Assembly: GCF_900119315.1 (NCBI RefSeq)
Contig: NZ_LT827010.1
Span: 6,233,001-6,297,000, forward strand
Origin: Actinoplanes sp. SE50/110
GTDB lineage: Bacteria; Actinomycetota; Actinomycetes; Mycobacteriales; Micromonosporaceae
Direction: 5' to 3'
DNA length: 64,000 bases
Part shown: piece after piece, positions 16,595 through 25,237 of the stretch
Layout: every line of letters starts with the position of its first letter
Position numbering within the stretch: position 1 is the stretch's first letter
Translations under genes and position numbers: made by a program
Notes under the pieces: model-generated
What the model was told of the DNA's origin: nothing
Database searches by the model: none
Seen by the model: the letters and a program-made list of their open reading frames with translations, nothing else

Positions 16595-18628
16595 TCAGCC
16601 GAGCAGTTCGGGGCGGCTCCAGGGCTCCTTGTGGACGTGGTGGGCGAGGAAGGCGAGGACGGTTTCGTACCAGACCCGGGTGTGGGCCGGTTTCAGGATC
16701 CAGTGGTTCTCGTCCGGGAAGAACAGGAACTTGTGCGGCGACGAGCCGTCCGCGGCGGTGGACCGGGAGAGCAGGTCCCACCAGAGGCGCAAACCTTCGC
16801 CGATCGGGACGCGGTAGTCCCGGTCACCGTGGATGACCAGCATCGGGGTGGTGATCCGGTCGGCGGACAGGTGCGGGGAGTTGGCCGGGACGGCCTCGCC
16901 GGTCATCTCCCGGATCCAGTAGAACGACGCGTCGGTGGTGCCCCACATCTGGTCCAGCGCCCACAGTGAGGCGTGCGTGACCAGGGCGGTGAACCGGTCG
17001 GTGTGCCCGGCGATCCAGTTGGTCATGTAGCCGCCGAAACTGCCGCCCATCGCCGCGGTGCGCGTCTCGTCGACGTCGGGGCGCTGCTCGGCGGCGTCGG
17101 TCAGGGCCATCAGATCGGTGTACGGGGCGGCGCCCCACGATCCCCAGCCGCGCCTGATGAACGCGACGCCGTAACCGGTGGACAGCGCCGGGTCGGGCAG
17201 CAGCACCGCGTAGCCCCGGGCCACCGCGAGCCACGGGTTCCACCGCCACTGCCAGGAGTTCCACGAGGCGAGCGGACCGCCGTGGATCCACAGCAGCAGT
17301 GGCGCGGGATCCGCCGCGGTGGCCGTGGAGGGCAGCGCCAGCCAGGCGCGCAGCGGGGTCCCGTCCTCGGCGGTCGCGGTCACCTCGGTCAGCCGTCCGG
17401 GGATCACCGGCCGCCCGGCCGGCCCCGGAAGCTCGGCGACCCCGCCGCCGTCCAGGGCGACCCGCACCACGGCCGGCGGGGCGTCGACCGCCGAGCGCAG
17501 CGCGTAGATCGCCGAGCCGTCCGGGGCCACCTCGAACTCGGTGTAGGCGCCGTCGTCGTCGGTCAGCCGGGTCACCTCGCCGCTGTCGGCGCCCACCCGC
17601 CACAGCGGGCAGCGCCCCTGGTCGTCGGCGGTCACGAAGACCGCGGCGCCGTCCGGCGCCCAGCGGATCGTCTCCGGCCAGCGGTCCCACGCCTCGGTCA
17701 GCGACCGCTGCGGGCCGCCGGCCAGCGGGACGAGCATCAGCTTCCGGTCACCGGGGTCGGTCGCGGTGGAGCGGCGGTACGCCACGACGGCGACCCGGGT
17801 GCCGTCCGGCGAGATCCGGGGCCCGTCGTACTCGTAGTCCTCGTCGTCGGCCAGGGTGCGCCGCGTGCCGGTGGCCACGTCGATCGCGACCAGGGTGGTC
17901 CGCTGGGATCCGGCCGGCTCGGCGACGACCCAGAGCGCCACCAGGGTGCGCCCGTCCGGGCTGAGGTCCCAGGCCGGCTCCTCGCCGAGGGCCCGTCCGG
18001 CGTGCCCGGTGAGATCGCGCGGCACGGGCTGCCCGGCAGCGTCGGCGCCGAGGTCGAGGGCGATCAGGCGGGTGCGGTCGGCCCCGATGAAGTGGTCCCA
18101 GTGGCGGATCGGATATTCCTCGTAGAGGATCGCGGAGACCCCGGCGTCCCGGCGCCCCTCGCGCAGCTTCCGGTCGGCGTCCAGGTCGGCGGCGGAGGTC
18201 AGCACCGACGCGCCGGTCACCACCGTGCCGTCCGGGCCGGCCACGACCGGGCCGCGCACCCCGCCGCCCGGAGCGGTCAGCAGCCGCGGCTCGCCGCCAC
18301 CGGCCGGGAGCAGCCACAGCCCGGCGACCGGCTCGTCCGCGGACTCGGCCACCGGATCCGGGCGGGCCGAGGTGAACAGCAGATCGCCGGCGGCGGTGAA
18401 CGCGGCCGCGGACTCGCCGGCGGCGCTGCGGGTCAGCCGCCGGGCCGGTCGCCCGCCGTCCGGGTCGATCTCCCACAGGGCGCTGACATACCGGTTCTTC
18501 TTCCGGTCCGGGGTGGCGACGCCGACGACCAGGCGGCGGCCGTCCGGGGAGAGGCGGAGCCCGCCGAGGCGAGGCAGCGCCGTGTAGGCGTCCAGATCGG
18601 AGAACGGCGACGAATCATCGATGATCAC
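16595..18628 (-). CDS. S9 family (prolyl oligopeptidase-type) peptidase
   Basis: A 677-residue cytoplasmic serine peptidase. The N-terminal two-thirds form a beta-propeller with repeated 'LSPDGR/SPDGTRVAVV/APDGSAIYAL' blades. The C-terminal alpha/beta-hydrolase domain has the nucleophile motif AAMGGSFGGYMTNW, Asp in VIHGDRDYRVPIGEG and His in FPDENHWILKP. The acylaminoacyl-peptidase/DPP-like subgroup fits best. The start is GTG 18628 (VIIDDSSPFSDLDAY), with AAAAGG a few bases upstream. No signal peptide is seen. It stands alone in an unrelated neighbourhood. Confidence 0.9.
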   Translation of the reverse strand: MIIDDSSPFSDLDAYTALPRLGGLRLSPDGRRLVVGVATPDRKKNRYVSALWEIDPDGGRPARRLTRSAAGESAAAFTAAGDLLFTSARPDPVAESADEPVAGLWLLPAGGGEPRLLTAPGGGVRGPVVAGPDGTVVTGASVLTSAADLDADRKLREGRRDAGVSAILYEEYPIRHWDHFIGADRTRLIALDLGADAAGQPVPRDLTGHAGRALGEEPAWDLSPDGRTLVALWVVAEPAGSQRTTLVAIDVATGTRRTLADDEDYEYDGPRISPDGTRVAVVAYRRSTATDPGDRKLMLVPLAGGPQRSLTEAWDRWPETIRWAPDGAAVFVTADDQGRCPLWRVGADSGEVTRLTDDDGAYTEFEVAPDGSAIYALRSAVDAPPAVVRVALDGGGVAELPGPAGRPVIPGRLTEVTATAEDGTPLRAWLALPSTATAADPAPLLLWIHGGPLASWNSWQWRWNPWLAVARGYAVLLPDPALSTGYGVAFIRRGWGSWGAAPYTDLMALTDAAEQRPDVDETRTAAMGGSFGGYMTNWIAGHTDRFTALVTHASLWALDQMWGTTDASFYWIREMTGEAVPANSPHLSADRITTPMLVIHGDRDYRVPIGEGLRLWWDLLSRSTAADGSSPHKFLFFPDENHWILKPAHTRVWYETVLAFLAHHVHKEPWSRPELLG

Positions 18629-18699
18629 AAAAACCTTTTTATCACCGTACGACGGTGAGCGGCGGCCCCCCACGGGCGGGGCGGCCGCCGCGGCCGGCG

Positions 18700-19296
18700 T
18701 CAGTCGTCCGAGCCGCGCCCCCGGCCACCCCGGTCGTCGCCGCCCCGGTCGTCGCCGCCACGCCCGTGGCCACCCTTGTCGTCGCCGGGCTCGGCGTGCC
18801 GCGTGCCCGCACCACCGTTGTCGTCCCCGGGCTCGACGCGCCGCGACCGCGTGCTCGCGCCGCCCCTGTCGTCGCCCGGCTCGGCCTGCCGGCCGTGGTC
18901 GTCCGCCGACGCAGACGCCGCCGCGGTGGCGCCGCCCGACGCGGCCGGACCGTTCGCCCCCTCGATCCGGTGGCGCAGCACCTCGCCGCTGGCCCGGTCC
19001 ACGTCCACGTCGTGCTCCACGCCGCCGACGATCAGGTCGACGTCCCACACCGGACGGCCGTGCTCGGTCTCCCGCTCGACGGAGCGCACGTACCCGCCCC
19101 CGGCGACCCGGATCGCGATCGCCTTGGCTTCCGCGACGCCCACGGCGGCACCGCCCCGGTCGTACGACGCCGCCATCGACGCCGAGGGCGAAGCCGAGGT
19201 GTCGTCTGCCCCGTCCGCCGCGAGCGCGGTGCCCGCCACGCCGAGAGCGGCGAGTGCGCCGGTAGCCATGAACACCGCGGTACGGATCTTCAACAT
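18700..19296 (-). CDS. Secreted PepSY-like protein with acidic Gly-rich tail
   Basis: A 198-residue exported protein. GGAGG lies 8 nt before ATG 19296. The signal peptide MLKIRTAVFMATGALAALGV ends near GTALA. A PepSY-like domain follows (about 55-115), with AVGVAEAKAIAIRVAGGGYV and the Trp-Asp-Val-Asp block of a 'xWxVDL' strand. The tail (about 125-198) is low complexity: several EPGDD-x-GGA units and a GGDDRGGDDRGGRGRGSDD end, probably disordered and possibly calcium-binding. PepSY proteins are often controlled by OmpR-type systems; a matching TAAG repeat lies upstream. Confidence 0.8.
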   Translation of the reverse strand: MLKIRTAVFMATGALAALGVAGTALAADGADDTSASPSASMAASYDRGGAAVGVAEAKAIAIRVAGGGYVRSVERETEHGRPVWDVDLIVGGVEHDVDVDRASGEVLRHRIEGANGPAASGGATAAASASADDHGRQAEPGDDRGGASTRSRRVEPGDDNGGAGTRHAEPGDDKGGHGRGGDDRGGDDRGGRGRGSDD

Positions 19297-19367
19297 CGGA
19301 TGAACCTCCAGGTCGTTTCGGATGTGCACACTTTCGCGGGGCGGTGGCTATCGGCACGCTGTCCGAT

Positions 19368-19385
19368 CGTTAAGGCCGCGCTAAG
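19368..19385 (-). promoter_or_regulatory. Putative OmpR-type repeat upstream of PepSY gene
   Basis: Read on the plus strand, CGTTAAGGCCGCGCTAAG has two TAAG units 11 bp apart, the same architecture and core as the site at 1442-1459 in front of the response regulator. It lies about 72 bp upstream of the PepSY start codon. Confidence 0.45.
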
Positions 19386-19424
19386 AGCTCGGCGCGGCGG
19401 CCACGACGGTGCCGCTCACCGGCG

Positions 19425-19540
19425 GTGCGATGAGCGCGGGCCGGTGCCCAGCGGTGCGATGGGCGCGGGCCGGTGCCCAGCGGCGCGATGGGCGCGGGCC
19501 GGTGCCCAGCGGCGCGATGGGCGCGGGCCGGCGCCCGGCG
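19425..19540. repeat. 29-bp tandem repeat, four copies
   Basis: Four head-to-tail copies of a 29-bp unit begin at 19425, 19454, 19483 and 19512, differing by one to a few bases. Each contains GGGC...GCCC arms able to form a hairpin. No spacers separate them, so it is not a CRISPR array. The spacer 19385-19617 contains no supported gene. Confidence 0.9.
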
Positions 19541-19617
19541 CCTTCGGTGATGATCAGGCGGGCCGCGGCGATGGCGGTCGGCTGTCTGATGCGCCTGCCT
19601 TCTCCCGGCACTCCCCG

Positions 19618-19646
19618 TTGAAAACCGTACGTACGTCTTGTTAGAT
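19618..19646 (+). promoter_or_regulatory. Housekeeping-type promoter of the MFS gene
   Basis: TTGAAA (19618-19623), a 17-bp spacer, then TTAGAT (19641-19646). The -10 box overlaps the first in-frame ATG at 19645, so the start codon must be the ATG at 19654, 7 nt after the -10. The transcript is therefore predicted to be leaderless. An alternating CGTACGTACG stretch lies within the spacer. Confidence 0.65.
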
Positions 19647-19653
19647 GGACGGT

Positions 19654-20850
19654 ATGACCGTCCTCCTCCTGGCCACCCTGGTGAACGCGATCGGCAACGG
19701 CGCCTACGTCACCATCAGCGTGCTCTACCTGACCACGGTCGCCGGCCTCAGCCCCGCCATGATCGCTATCGGACTCAGCGCCGGGGCCGCCGCCGGGGTG
19801 CTGGCGATGACGCCGCTCGGCTACCTCGCCGACCGGCACGGCCCGAAACGACTGTCCATCCTGGCCCTGATCGTGCTCGCCGGCGCGTACACCGCCCTGC
19901 TCGCGGTCCGCTCCCCGCTGGCGTTCGGGCTGCTGTCCTGCGTCATCGCGGTCGCCACCGCCCTGGTCAAAGGCGCCAACGGCGCGCTTGCCGCCGGCTC
20001 CGTCGCGGCCTCCGGCCGGCTCCGGATGCGCGCCAGAATGCGCACCATGACCAACGCCGGGATCGGTCTCGGCACTCTCGGCGGCAGCATCCCGCTGTTG
20101 CTGCAGACCGATCGGGCGTACGTCGTGATCCTGCTCGTCAACGCCGCGACCTTCGTGGTCGCGGCCGCCCTGCTCACCCGGGCCCCGGCCGTTCCCCCGC
20201 AGGTCACCCCGCCCGGCGGCCCCCGCCTCGTCGCCCTGCGCGACCGCCCGTTCCTGGTCTTCGCCGCCGTCGACGGACTGCTCTCCGCCGTCTACAACGA
20301 CCTGCTCGGCATCGGCCTCCCGCTGTGGCTGGCCGCCGGCGCCCACGCCCCGCTCTGGTTGATCTCGGTCACCCTCGTCATCAACACCGCCGGCTGCGTC
20401 CTGCTCCAGGTCCGGACCGCCCGCGACGTGCACGACCTGCCCGGCGCCCGGCGCGCCGCCGTCCGCGGCTGCCTGATCCTCGCCCTGTCCTGCGCCGTCC
20501 TCGCCGCCACCGCCGGCCACCCCCCATGGCTGGCCGGCACCCTGATCACGCTGGCCGCGATCATCCACGTCGTCGGCGAACTGTGGCTCTCCACCGGCAG
20601 CTGGGGCATCGTCTTCGCGATCACCCCACCCTGGGCCCAGGGGCAGTACCAGGGCACCTACTTCGCCGGCCGCGGCGTCGGCGACATGCTCGCCCCGCCC
20701 CTGGTCACCGCCTGCGTCCTGGGCCTGCACAGCGCCGGCTGGCTGGTCCTCGCCGCCCTGTTCGCCGCGGGCGGCGCCATCTATCCACCCGTCACCCGCT
20801 GGGCCGCCGCCAGGATCACGAGCATCGAGCGAACTCCAGCTCCGGCGTAG
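19654..20850 (+). CDS. Major facilitator superfamily transporter
   Basis: A 398-residue polytopic protein with about twelve membrane segments. The MFS signature loop between TM2 and TM3 is present (GYLADRHGPKRLSILAL, the G-x-LaDRxGrk pattern). Later features include a DRPFLVFAAVDGLLSAVYNDLLG start of the second half and a PPWAQGQYQGTYFAGRGVGDM loop. It is likely an efflux pump, with unknown substrate. The promoter at 19618-19646 dictates the ATG at 19654 over 19645. The 3' end overlaps the convergent lipoprotein gene by 35 bp. Confidence 0.88.
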   Translation: MTVLLLATLVNAIGNGAYVTISVLYLTTVAGLSPAMIAIGLSAGAAAGVLAMTPLGYLADRHGPKRLSILALIVLAGAYTALLAVRSPLAFGLLSCVIAVATALVKGANGALAAGSVAASGRLRMRARMRTMTNAGIGLGTLGGSIPLLLQTDRAYVVILLVNAATFVVAAALLTRAPAVPPQVTPPGGPRLVALRDRPFLVFAAVDGLLSAVYNDLLGIGLPLWLAAGAHAPLWLISVTLVINTAGCVLLQVRTARDVHDLPGARRAAVRGCLILALSCAVLAATAGHPPWLAGTLITLAAIIHVVGELWLSTGSWGIVFAITPPWAQGQYQGTYFAGRGVGDMLAPPLVTACVLGLHSAGWLVLAALFAAGGAIYPPVTRWAAARITSIERTPAPA

Positions 20851-21241
20851 CAGACGGCCCGGTGCAGAAGTCCCGGGTCACCGTCCGCCCACCGAACCTG
20901 TCCCGGCGCGCATCGGTGACCACCTCCACCCGGCCGTCAGCACCGGCCGTGTAGGTGACCGGAATCGGGTCACCCTCGACCGTCGGCCGGGTCACCGCCA
21001 GCCGCGCCGGCCGCCCGGCATGGACCGCCTCGATCAGGCAGCGGGCGGCGGACGCCGGCAGGCTCTCCCCCTGCCCCAGGGTGAACGTCCCGCAGTCGGT
21101 GACCCCGGCCGCGGCGCCCGGGTCGGCAGCGGGGGCGGCGACCTCGGCGTCGCCACATGCCGTCAGCAGTGAGCACAGCAGCGCCGCCCCGAGAAGGCGC
21201 GTCCCGACCGCCCTGTTCCGCGAACCTCGTCCCGCACCCAT
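20816..21241 (-). CDS. Small lipoprotein
   Basis: A 141-residue exported lipoprotein. A basic N-terminus and hydrophobic core are followed by the lipobox LLTAC, giving a lipidated Cys near residue 29. The mature domain has a DCGTFTLGQGESLPASAARCLIEA-like start (split around two cysteines) and ends FCTGPSATPELEFARCS; four cysteines probably form two disulphides. The family is not recognised beyond the general type of actinobacterial small secreted lipoproteins. It is convergent and overlapping with the MFS gene. Confidence 0.72.
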   Translation of the reverse strand: MGAGRGSRNRAVGTRLLGAALLCSLLTACGDAEVAAPAADPGAAAGVTDCGTFTLGQGESLPASAARCLIEAVHAGRPARLAVTRPTVEGDPIPVTYTAGADGRVEVVTDARRDRFGGRTVTRDFCTGPSATPELEFARCS

Positions 21242-21447
21242 CGCCCGCCCACTTCCCGCCCGTTGCGGCGTCACCCCGCGCACTCCCCGACTCGACTTCG
21301 ACGGAGCACGATGCCCGCCGGTTCCCGGCAGCGGGCCACCTTTTCACGCCGGCAGCACCGGGTCGTCCATCGGGAAGATTGGCTTTCCGAGGGGCTGGGT
21401 AACAGCCCGGTCGGCGGGAGACACCCGCTGACGAAACGGAGCAAGTC

Positions 21448-21603
21448 GTGCTGATTTTCGGGCTCATCCTTCTGCTGTTGGGCATCTTCCTGCACGTGTC
21501 GATCCTCTACACGGTCGGCCTCGTCCTCCTGGTGGTCGGTGCCGCGCTCTGGATCCTCGGTGCCGTCGGCCGCCCGGTCGGTGGACGAAAAGTCTGGTTC
21601 TAG
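21448..21603 (+). CDS. DUF6131-like small membrane protein
   Basis: A 51-residue protein starting at GTG 21448 (GGAG about 8 nt upstream). It consists of two hydrophobic helices: LIFGLILLLLGIFLHVSILY, then TVGLVLLVVGAALWILGAVG, ending in a basic GGRKVWF tail. This two-helix plan with a GRxxGGR end matches the widespread actinobacterial DUF6131 family, whose function is unknown. A strong terminator follows within 20 bp, so it is monocistronic. Confidence 0.8.
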   Translation: MLIFGLILLLLGIFLHVSILYTVGLVLLVVGAALWILGAVGRPVGGRKVWF

Positions 21604-21620
21604 CCGCACCGGCCAGGCGA

Positions 21621-21660
21621 TGCGGAAAGGGCGCCCCTCGAGAACGGGCGCCCTTTCGCA
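21621..21660 (+). terminator. Intrinsic terminator after the DUF6131-like gene
   Basis: Perfect 12-bp arms GAAAGGGCGCCC and GGGCGCCCTTTC enclose a 9-nt loop. The stem can be extended by outer TGC/GCA pairs. The 226-bp stretch from here to 21885 shows no supportable gene. Confidence 0.8.
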
Positions 21661-21885
21661 TGTCCGCAGCCGTGGGCGATCCAAAGCTCGAAGACCGTCG
21701 GCGATGACCTCTCCGTCCCGGACACACCCGGCGCTCCGGCACATGGTGGAGGCCAGCGTCTTCGGTGGATCGATCAGGCGGTCGGGGGCTGGACCGTCCT
21801 GTGCGAACTACGAGTGCATGCCTGGCTGACCGGCACGGCCCGCCGTCTCCGGTGACGCCCCCCGTGCCGCAGATTGCGAGGGCGG

Positions 21886-22014
21886 TCACCGCAGGAAGAG
21901 GTTGAGCAGTACGGTCAGTGCGACCGACAGCAGGATCGACACCACGATCATGCCGAGGCAGCCGGCCGGGCCACCGAGGAACCGGACTTGCATGTTTCCG
22001 ATACGCATGGACAT
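21886..22014 (-). CDS. Small single-pass membrane protein
   Basis: A 42-residue protein starting at ATG 22014, with AGGCGG just upstream. The first 20 residues are MSMRIGNMQVRFLGGPAGCL, then one transmembrane helix (GMIVVSILLSVALTVLLNLF) and a final Leu-Arg. The 'MRIGNxQVRxxGGPxGCLG' opening recurs in short actinobacterial membrane peptides of unknown role. Being too short for many gene callers, it is easily missed. Confidence 0.6.
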   Translation of the reverse strand: MSMRIGNMQVRFLGGPAGCLGMIVVSILLSVALTVLLNLFLR

Positions 22015-22074
22015 CCGCCTACCCGCACAGGGCACGGATACACCGACGGAGGAGGCGGGCGGGCATGGTCGTGC

Positions 22075-22350
22075 ATTCTGAATGCGCTGCTCGCGGTTCC
22101 GATCTTCGCACCGGGCACTCCCGCCTGGGCCGCATCGAAGCTCGGCGGTCGGTATCTGCACCATTGTTGCGCGGCGATCGGCGTCGGTCACGCGAAGCGG
22201 TGGGGCGCCACCGATCACGACTGGTTCTGGGTGGACGGCGATCGTAAGGTCGCCATCAATACGACGTCGGCTTGCTGGCAGACCTACGGCACGGGCGTCG
22301 TCGACCGGCTGAGCAGCTACCCCACCGGCGGGTGGGAGTGCTGGGGCTGA
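22075..22350 (+). pseudogene. Secreted small protein lacking a normal start codon
   Basis: The open frame encodes a signal-peptide-like stretch (LNALLAVPIFAPGTPAWAAS) followed by a 72-residue mature part with Trp- and Cys-rich features (RYLHHCCAAIGVGHAKRWGA, then DHDWFWVDGDRK and a terminal GGWECWG). Upstream in frame there is no ATG, GTG or TTG close to the signal peptide; ATT 22075 is the nearest near-cognate codon. Either the 5' end is damaged or an unusual start is used. I do not recognise the family. Confidence 0.4.
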
Positions 22351-22423
22351 CACGGAGGCCGCGCCGGCCGGCCGACGGTGCCGATCGCGCGGGACGACCG
22401 CGCCGCCGGCCGGTTCTCCCGGG

Positions 22424-25237
22424 CTAGTGACGATAGGGCGGGGAGGCGACCCGGCGGACCGGGACGCCGCCGCGGACCACGGTGGTGGTGGTCAGGTGGA
22501 GCGGCTCCAGGGTGCCGCCGTCGCCGGTCACCGCCAGGGCCAGGGTGTTGTGGCCGTGCGGGTCGAGGATGCCGGCGGGCAGGGTGAAGGTGTGCTGCGG
22601 GCCGACGTCGGCGATGTACTGGCCCATGTTCCAGCCGTTCACGAAGATCAGCGCCCGGTAGTGGCCGCCCTTGACCCCGGGTTCGCCGATGGTCAGGGCG
22701 ATCGACGCGTCGTCGACCCGCGGGACGTGCAGGTCGACGGTGGTGCGGTACCAGGAGGTGCCGGTCGGGGTGGTGGCCGGCGGGGCGGACCAGGTGCGGT
22801 CCGGGTAGCCGGGCAGGCTCCAGCCGTGGCGTTCGCCGTAGAGGCCGCCGTTGTTGGTGACGCCGCGGACCGGGTCCGGGGTTTCGCCCTGGATCCTCCA
22901 GGTGGCGGGGACGCTGGTGGAGATCAGGCCGCGGCCCTCCTTGTGGGCGTCGTTGACGCCGCCGTCCTCGTTGTGGCCGTTGTTCCGGACCATGATGGAC
23001 AGGACGTGGTCGCCGGTGGCACGCCGGGCTTCCGGGACGGTGAAGGTCGCGGTGCCGCGGGTCGGTGGCGACGCCAGGGCGGTGGGCAGGGTGTGCTGGC
23101 CCAGGTAGGTGCCGTCGAGCCAGGCCTGCAGCATGCCGGCGCCGCCGGCGCCGTAGTCGAAGGTGACCGTGTCCGGGAGCGAACCGGTGTAGTGGCCGCG
23201 GTACCAGACGTCGCCATGGTGGAAGCCGTAGTCGTCGGCGGTCAACACGGGCTGGCCGGCGGGCGGTTCGGTGGTGCTGTTGGTGCCGGTCAGCGTGGCC
23301 GGCGTCCAGGTGTCGTCGGACTCCTCGGGTTCGGCGGACCAGCGCCACCGGTCGAGGGCCGGCAGGGTGACCGGCTCCGGCCCGGGAAGCAGGGCCGTGA
23401 GCGGACCGGAGCGGGAAACGGTGGGCCGGCCCGGTGCGGCGACGCGGCGGCCGTTCCAGGTCAGCGTCCGGTAGGGGCGCGGCGACCAGACCCGCAGCGG
23501 GGTGGCCGCCGCGGTGTCGCCGGTCAGCCGCAGCTCGTCGCCGGCGAAGCGGGCGTCCCGGAGCAGCGCGGGACCCTGCACCAGGACGTCCCCGGACTTC
23601 CAGAAGGTGTCCGCAGTCGACTGGTCGGCGATCAGCAGGGTGACCGCGGGCCGCCCACCGCCGCTGATCCGCACCGACGTCAGCCCGACATGCGGGTAGC
23701 TCAGCCGGAGGTCGCCGGTGGCCGGGTCGTAGCTGCTGTCCACCGCCCCGCTGACCACCGGCGCGGCCGGATAGTTGAGGACCGTCTCGCCGGTCTCCCC
23801 GTCCCGCCCGTACAGCAGCAGGGTGTCCGCGGTGTGCGTCATCAACTCGGAGGTGGAGTACACGAGGCGCTGGCCGCTCACGTCGTACGCCGCGGTCAGG
23901 ATTTTCGCGTCCTGGCCGTTGATCCGCAGCGGCACGGTGTAGGCGCGGCCGTCGACGGTGAGCGGGACGGTGGCCGTGTCGTCGGTGCGGGCGTTCGACG
24001 GGTTGTGCACGGCGATCAGGAACTGGGTGCCGTCGTCCGGGTTGACCGGGTGATAGACCTTGATCGCGCCGGAGGACGGGACGAGGTCCGGGCCGCGTTC
24101 CAGTTTGGTGATCGGCGGAGTGCTCTGCAGGAAGTAGCCGAGCTCCCGCATGGTGTTCACTTTCGGTCGCAGCGACCGGTCCTCGGCGATCGCGGCCCCG
24201 TAGTCGTAGGACGTGTAGACGACCGGCGCCGGCAGCCAGCCCCACGACGTACCGCCGAAGGTCATGTAGAAGTTCTGGATGCTGAGCCGGTTGGCGATGT
24301 TGGTGCCGTAGAAGACGCGTTCGTAGCCGGGGCCTTCGCGTTGCGCGGTGCACGGGTAGGTGCCGGCGCTGCCCCAGTAGTCGAACCAGCCGCCGCCGAA
24401 TTCGGCGACGAAACCCGGGGTGTCGGGGGACGCGGTGGCGCCGCCCTTCGGGCCGCCGGGTCCGTACATGCCCCAGTCCGGAGCGACCGCGGGCGCGCCG
24501 ACCGTGCCGTCGGTGCGGCAGGTGCCGCCGGGGTAGCCGTCGAAGGCGTACAGGTCGGCCGCGGGTGGTGTCCAGTAGCCGTTGCGGCCCTTGTCGTTGT
24601 GGAAGATCGGCACCGTGATGCCGTCGGCGCGGACCCGGTCGTACAGATGCCGCATGTAGCGTTTCTGGCTGTCGCCGACCGCCGCCAGCTCGTTCTCGAT
24701 CTGGTAGAGGATGACCGGTCCGTGCCCGTCGGTGTACTGGTGTCGCCGGATGATCGCGTCGATCCGCCCGAGCCACTCGTCGCTCGCCGCGAGGTAGTCG
24801 GGGGCGTCGGTGCGGGCCTTGCCGGCCTGTGTGGTCAGCCAGCCGGGAAAGCCGCCGGCGTCGACCTCGGCGTTGATGTACGGGCCGGGTCGCGCGATCA
24901 CGTACAGCCCGACCTCGGCGGCGATGTCGAGCAGCCGGTCCATGTCGCGCACGCCGCGGAAGTCGTAGACGCCGGGCGCCGGCGAGTGGTAGCCCCAGTC
25001 GAAGTAGACGCTGGTCGCGGTGTAGCCGTTGGCCTTCATCTTCTGCAGCACGTCACGCCACAGGTCGGGGCTGGGCAGCCGGTAGGGGTGGAATTCGCCG
25101 GACCAGACGAAGGTGCGCCGCCCGTCGAGCATCAGCGAATACCTGTCGAAGGTGACGGTGTGCTCGGTGGCGGCGGTGGCGGCGGCCGGCACGGCGGCGC
25201 CACCCAGGGCCAGGAGTAGGGCGAGGAGAAACTTCAC
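22424..25237 (-). CDS. Secreted GH35 beta-galactosidase
   Basis: A 937-residue exported glycosidase. The signal peptide begins VKFLLALLLALGGAAVPAAA. The GH35 barrel has FVWSGEFHPYRLPSPDLW near residues 43-60, RPGPYINAEVDAGGFPGW, the acid/base region GPVILYQIENEL (Glu183) and the nucleophile region FVAEFGGGWFDYWG near 295. Beta-sandwich domains follow, including two jelly-roll modules around 'FHHGDVWYRGHYTG' and 'TSWYRTTVDLHVP' and the family's VNGWNMGQYIADVGPQ motif. It probably releases terminal beta-galactose from plant cell-wall side chains. The start GTG overlaps the pectinesterase stop (GTGA), so both are one operon for pectin/galactan use. Confidence 0.93.
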   Translation of the reverse strand: MKFLLALLLALGGAAVPAAATAATEHTVTFDRYSLMLDGRRTFVWSGEFHPYRLPSPDLWRDVLQKMKANGYTATSVYFDWGYHSPAPGVYDFRGVRDMDRLLDIAAEVGLYVIARPGPYINAEVDAGGFPGWLTTQAGKARTDAPDYLAASDEWLGRIDAIIRRHQYTDGHGPVILYQIENELAAVGDSQKRYMRHLYDRVRADGITVPIFHNDKGRNGYWTPPAADLYAFDGYPGGTCRTDGTVGAPAVAPDWGMYGPGGPKGGATASPDTPGFVAEFGGGWFDYWGSAGTYPCTAQREGPGYERVFYGTNIANRLSIQNFYMTFGGTSWGWLPAPVVYTSYDYGAAIAEDRSLRPKVNTMRELGYFLQSTPPITKLERGPDLVPSSGAIKVYHPVNPDDGTQFLIAVHNPSNARTDDTATVPLTVDGRAYTVPLRINGQDAKILTAAYDVSGQRLVYSTSELMTHTADTLLLYGRDGETGETVLNYPAAPVVSGAVDSSYDPATGDLRLSYPHVGLTSVRISGGGRPAVTLLIADQSTADTFWKSGDVLVQGPALLRDARFAGDELRLTGDTAAATPLRVWSPRPYRTLTWNGRRVAAPGRPTVSRSGPLTALLPGPEPVTLPALDRWRWSAEPEESDDTWTPATLTGTNSTTEPPAGQPVLTADDYGFHHGDVWYRGHYTGSLPDTVTFDYGAGGAGMLQAWLDGTYLGQHTLPTALASPPTRGTATFTVPEARRATGDHVLSIMVRNNGHNEDGGVNDAHKEGRGLISTSVPATWRIQGETPDPVRGVTNNGGLYGERHGWSLPGYPDRTWSAPPATTPTGTSWYRTTVDLHVPRVDDASIALTIGEPGVKGGHYRALIFVNGWNMGQYIADVGPQHTFTLPAGILDPHGHNTLALAVTGDGGTLEPLHLTTTTVVRGGVPVRRVASPPYRH

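Noticed and set aside
19425..19540. CRISPR array
   Set aside because: The 29-bp units are directly adjacent with no spacers and there are no cas genes.
22427..25219. A 930-residue open frame opposite the GH35 gene
   Set aside because: It mirrors the codon bias of the real gene; composition is non-globular and no motif is present.
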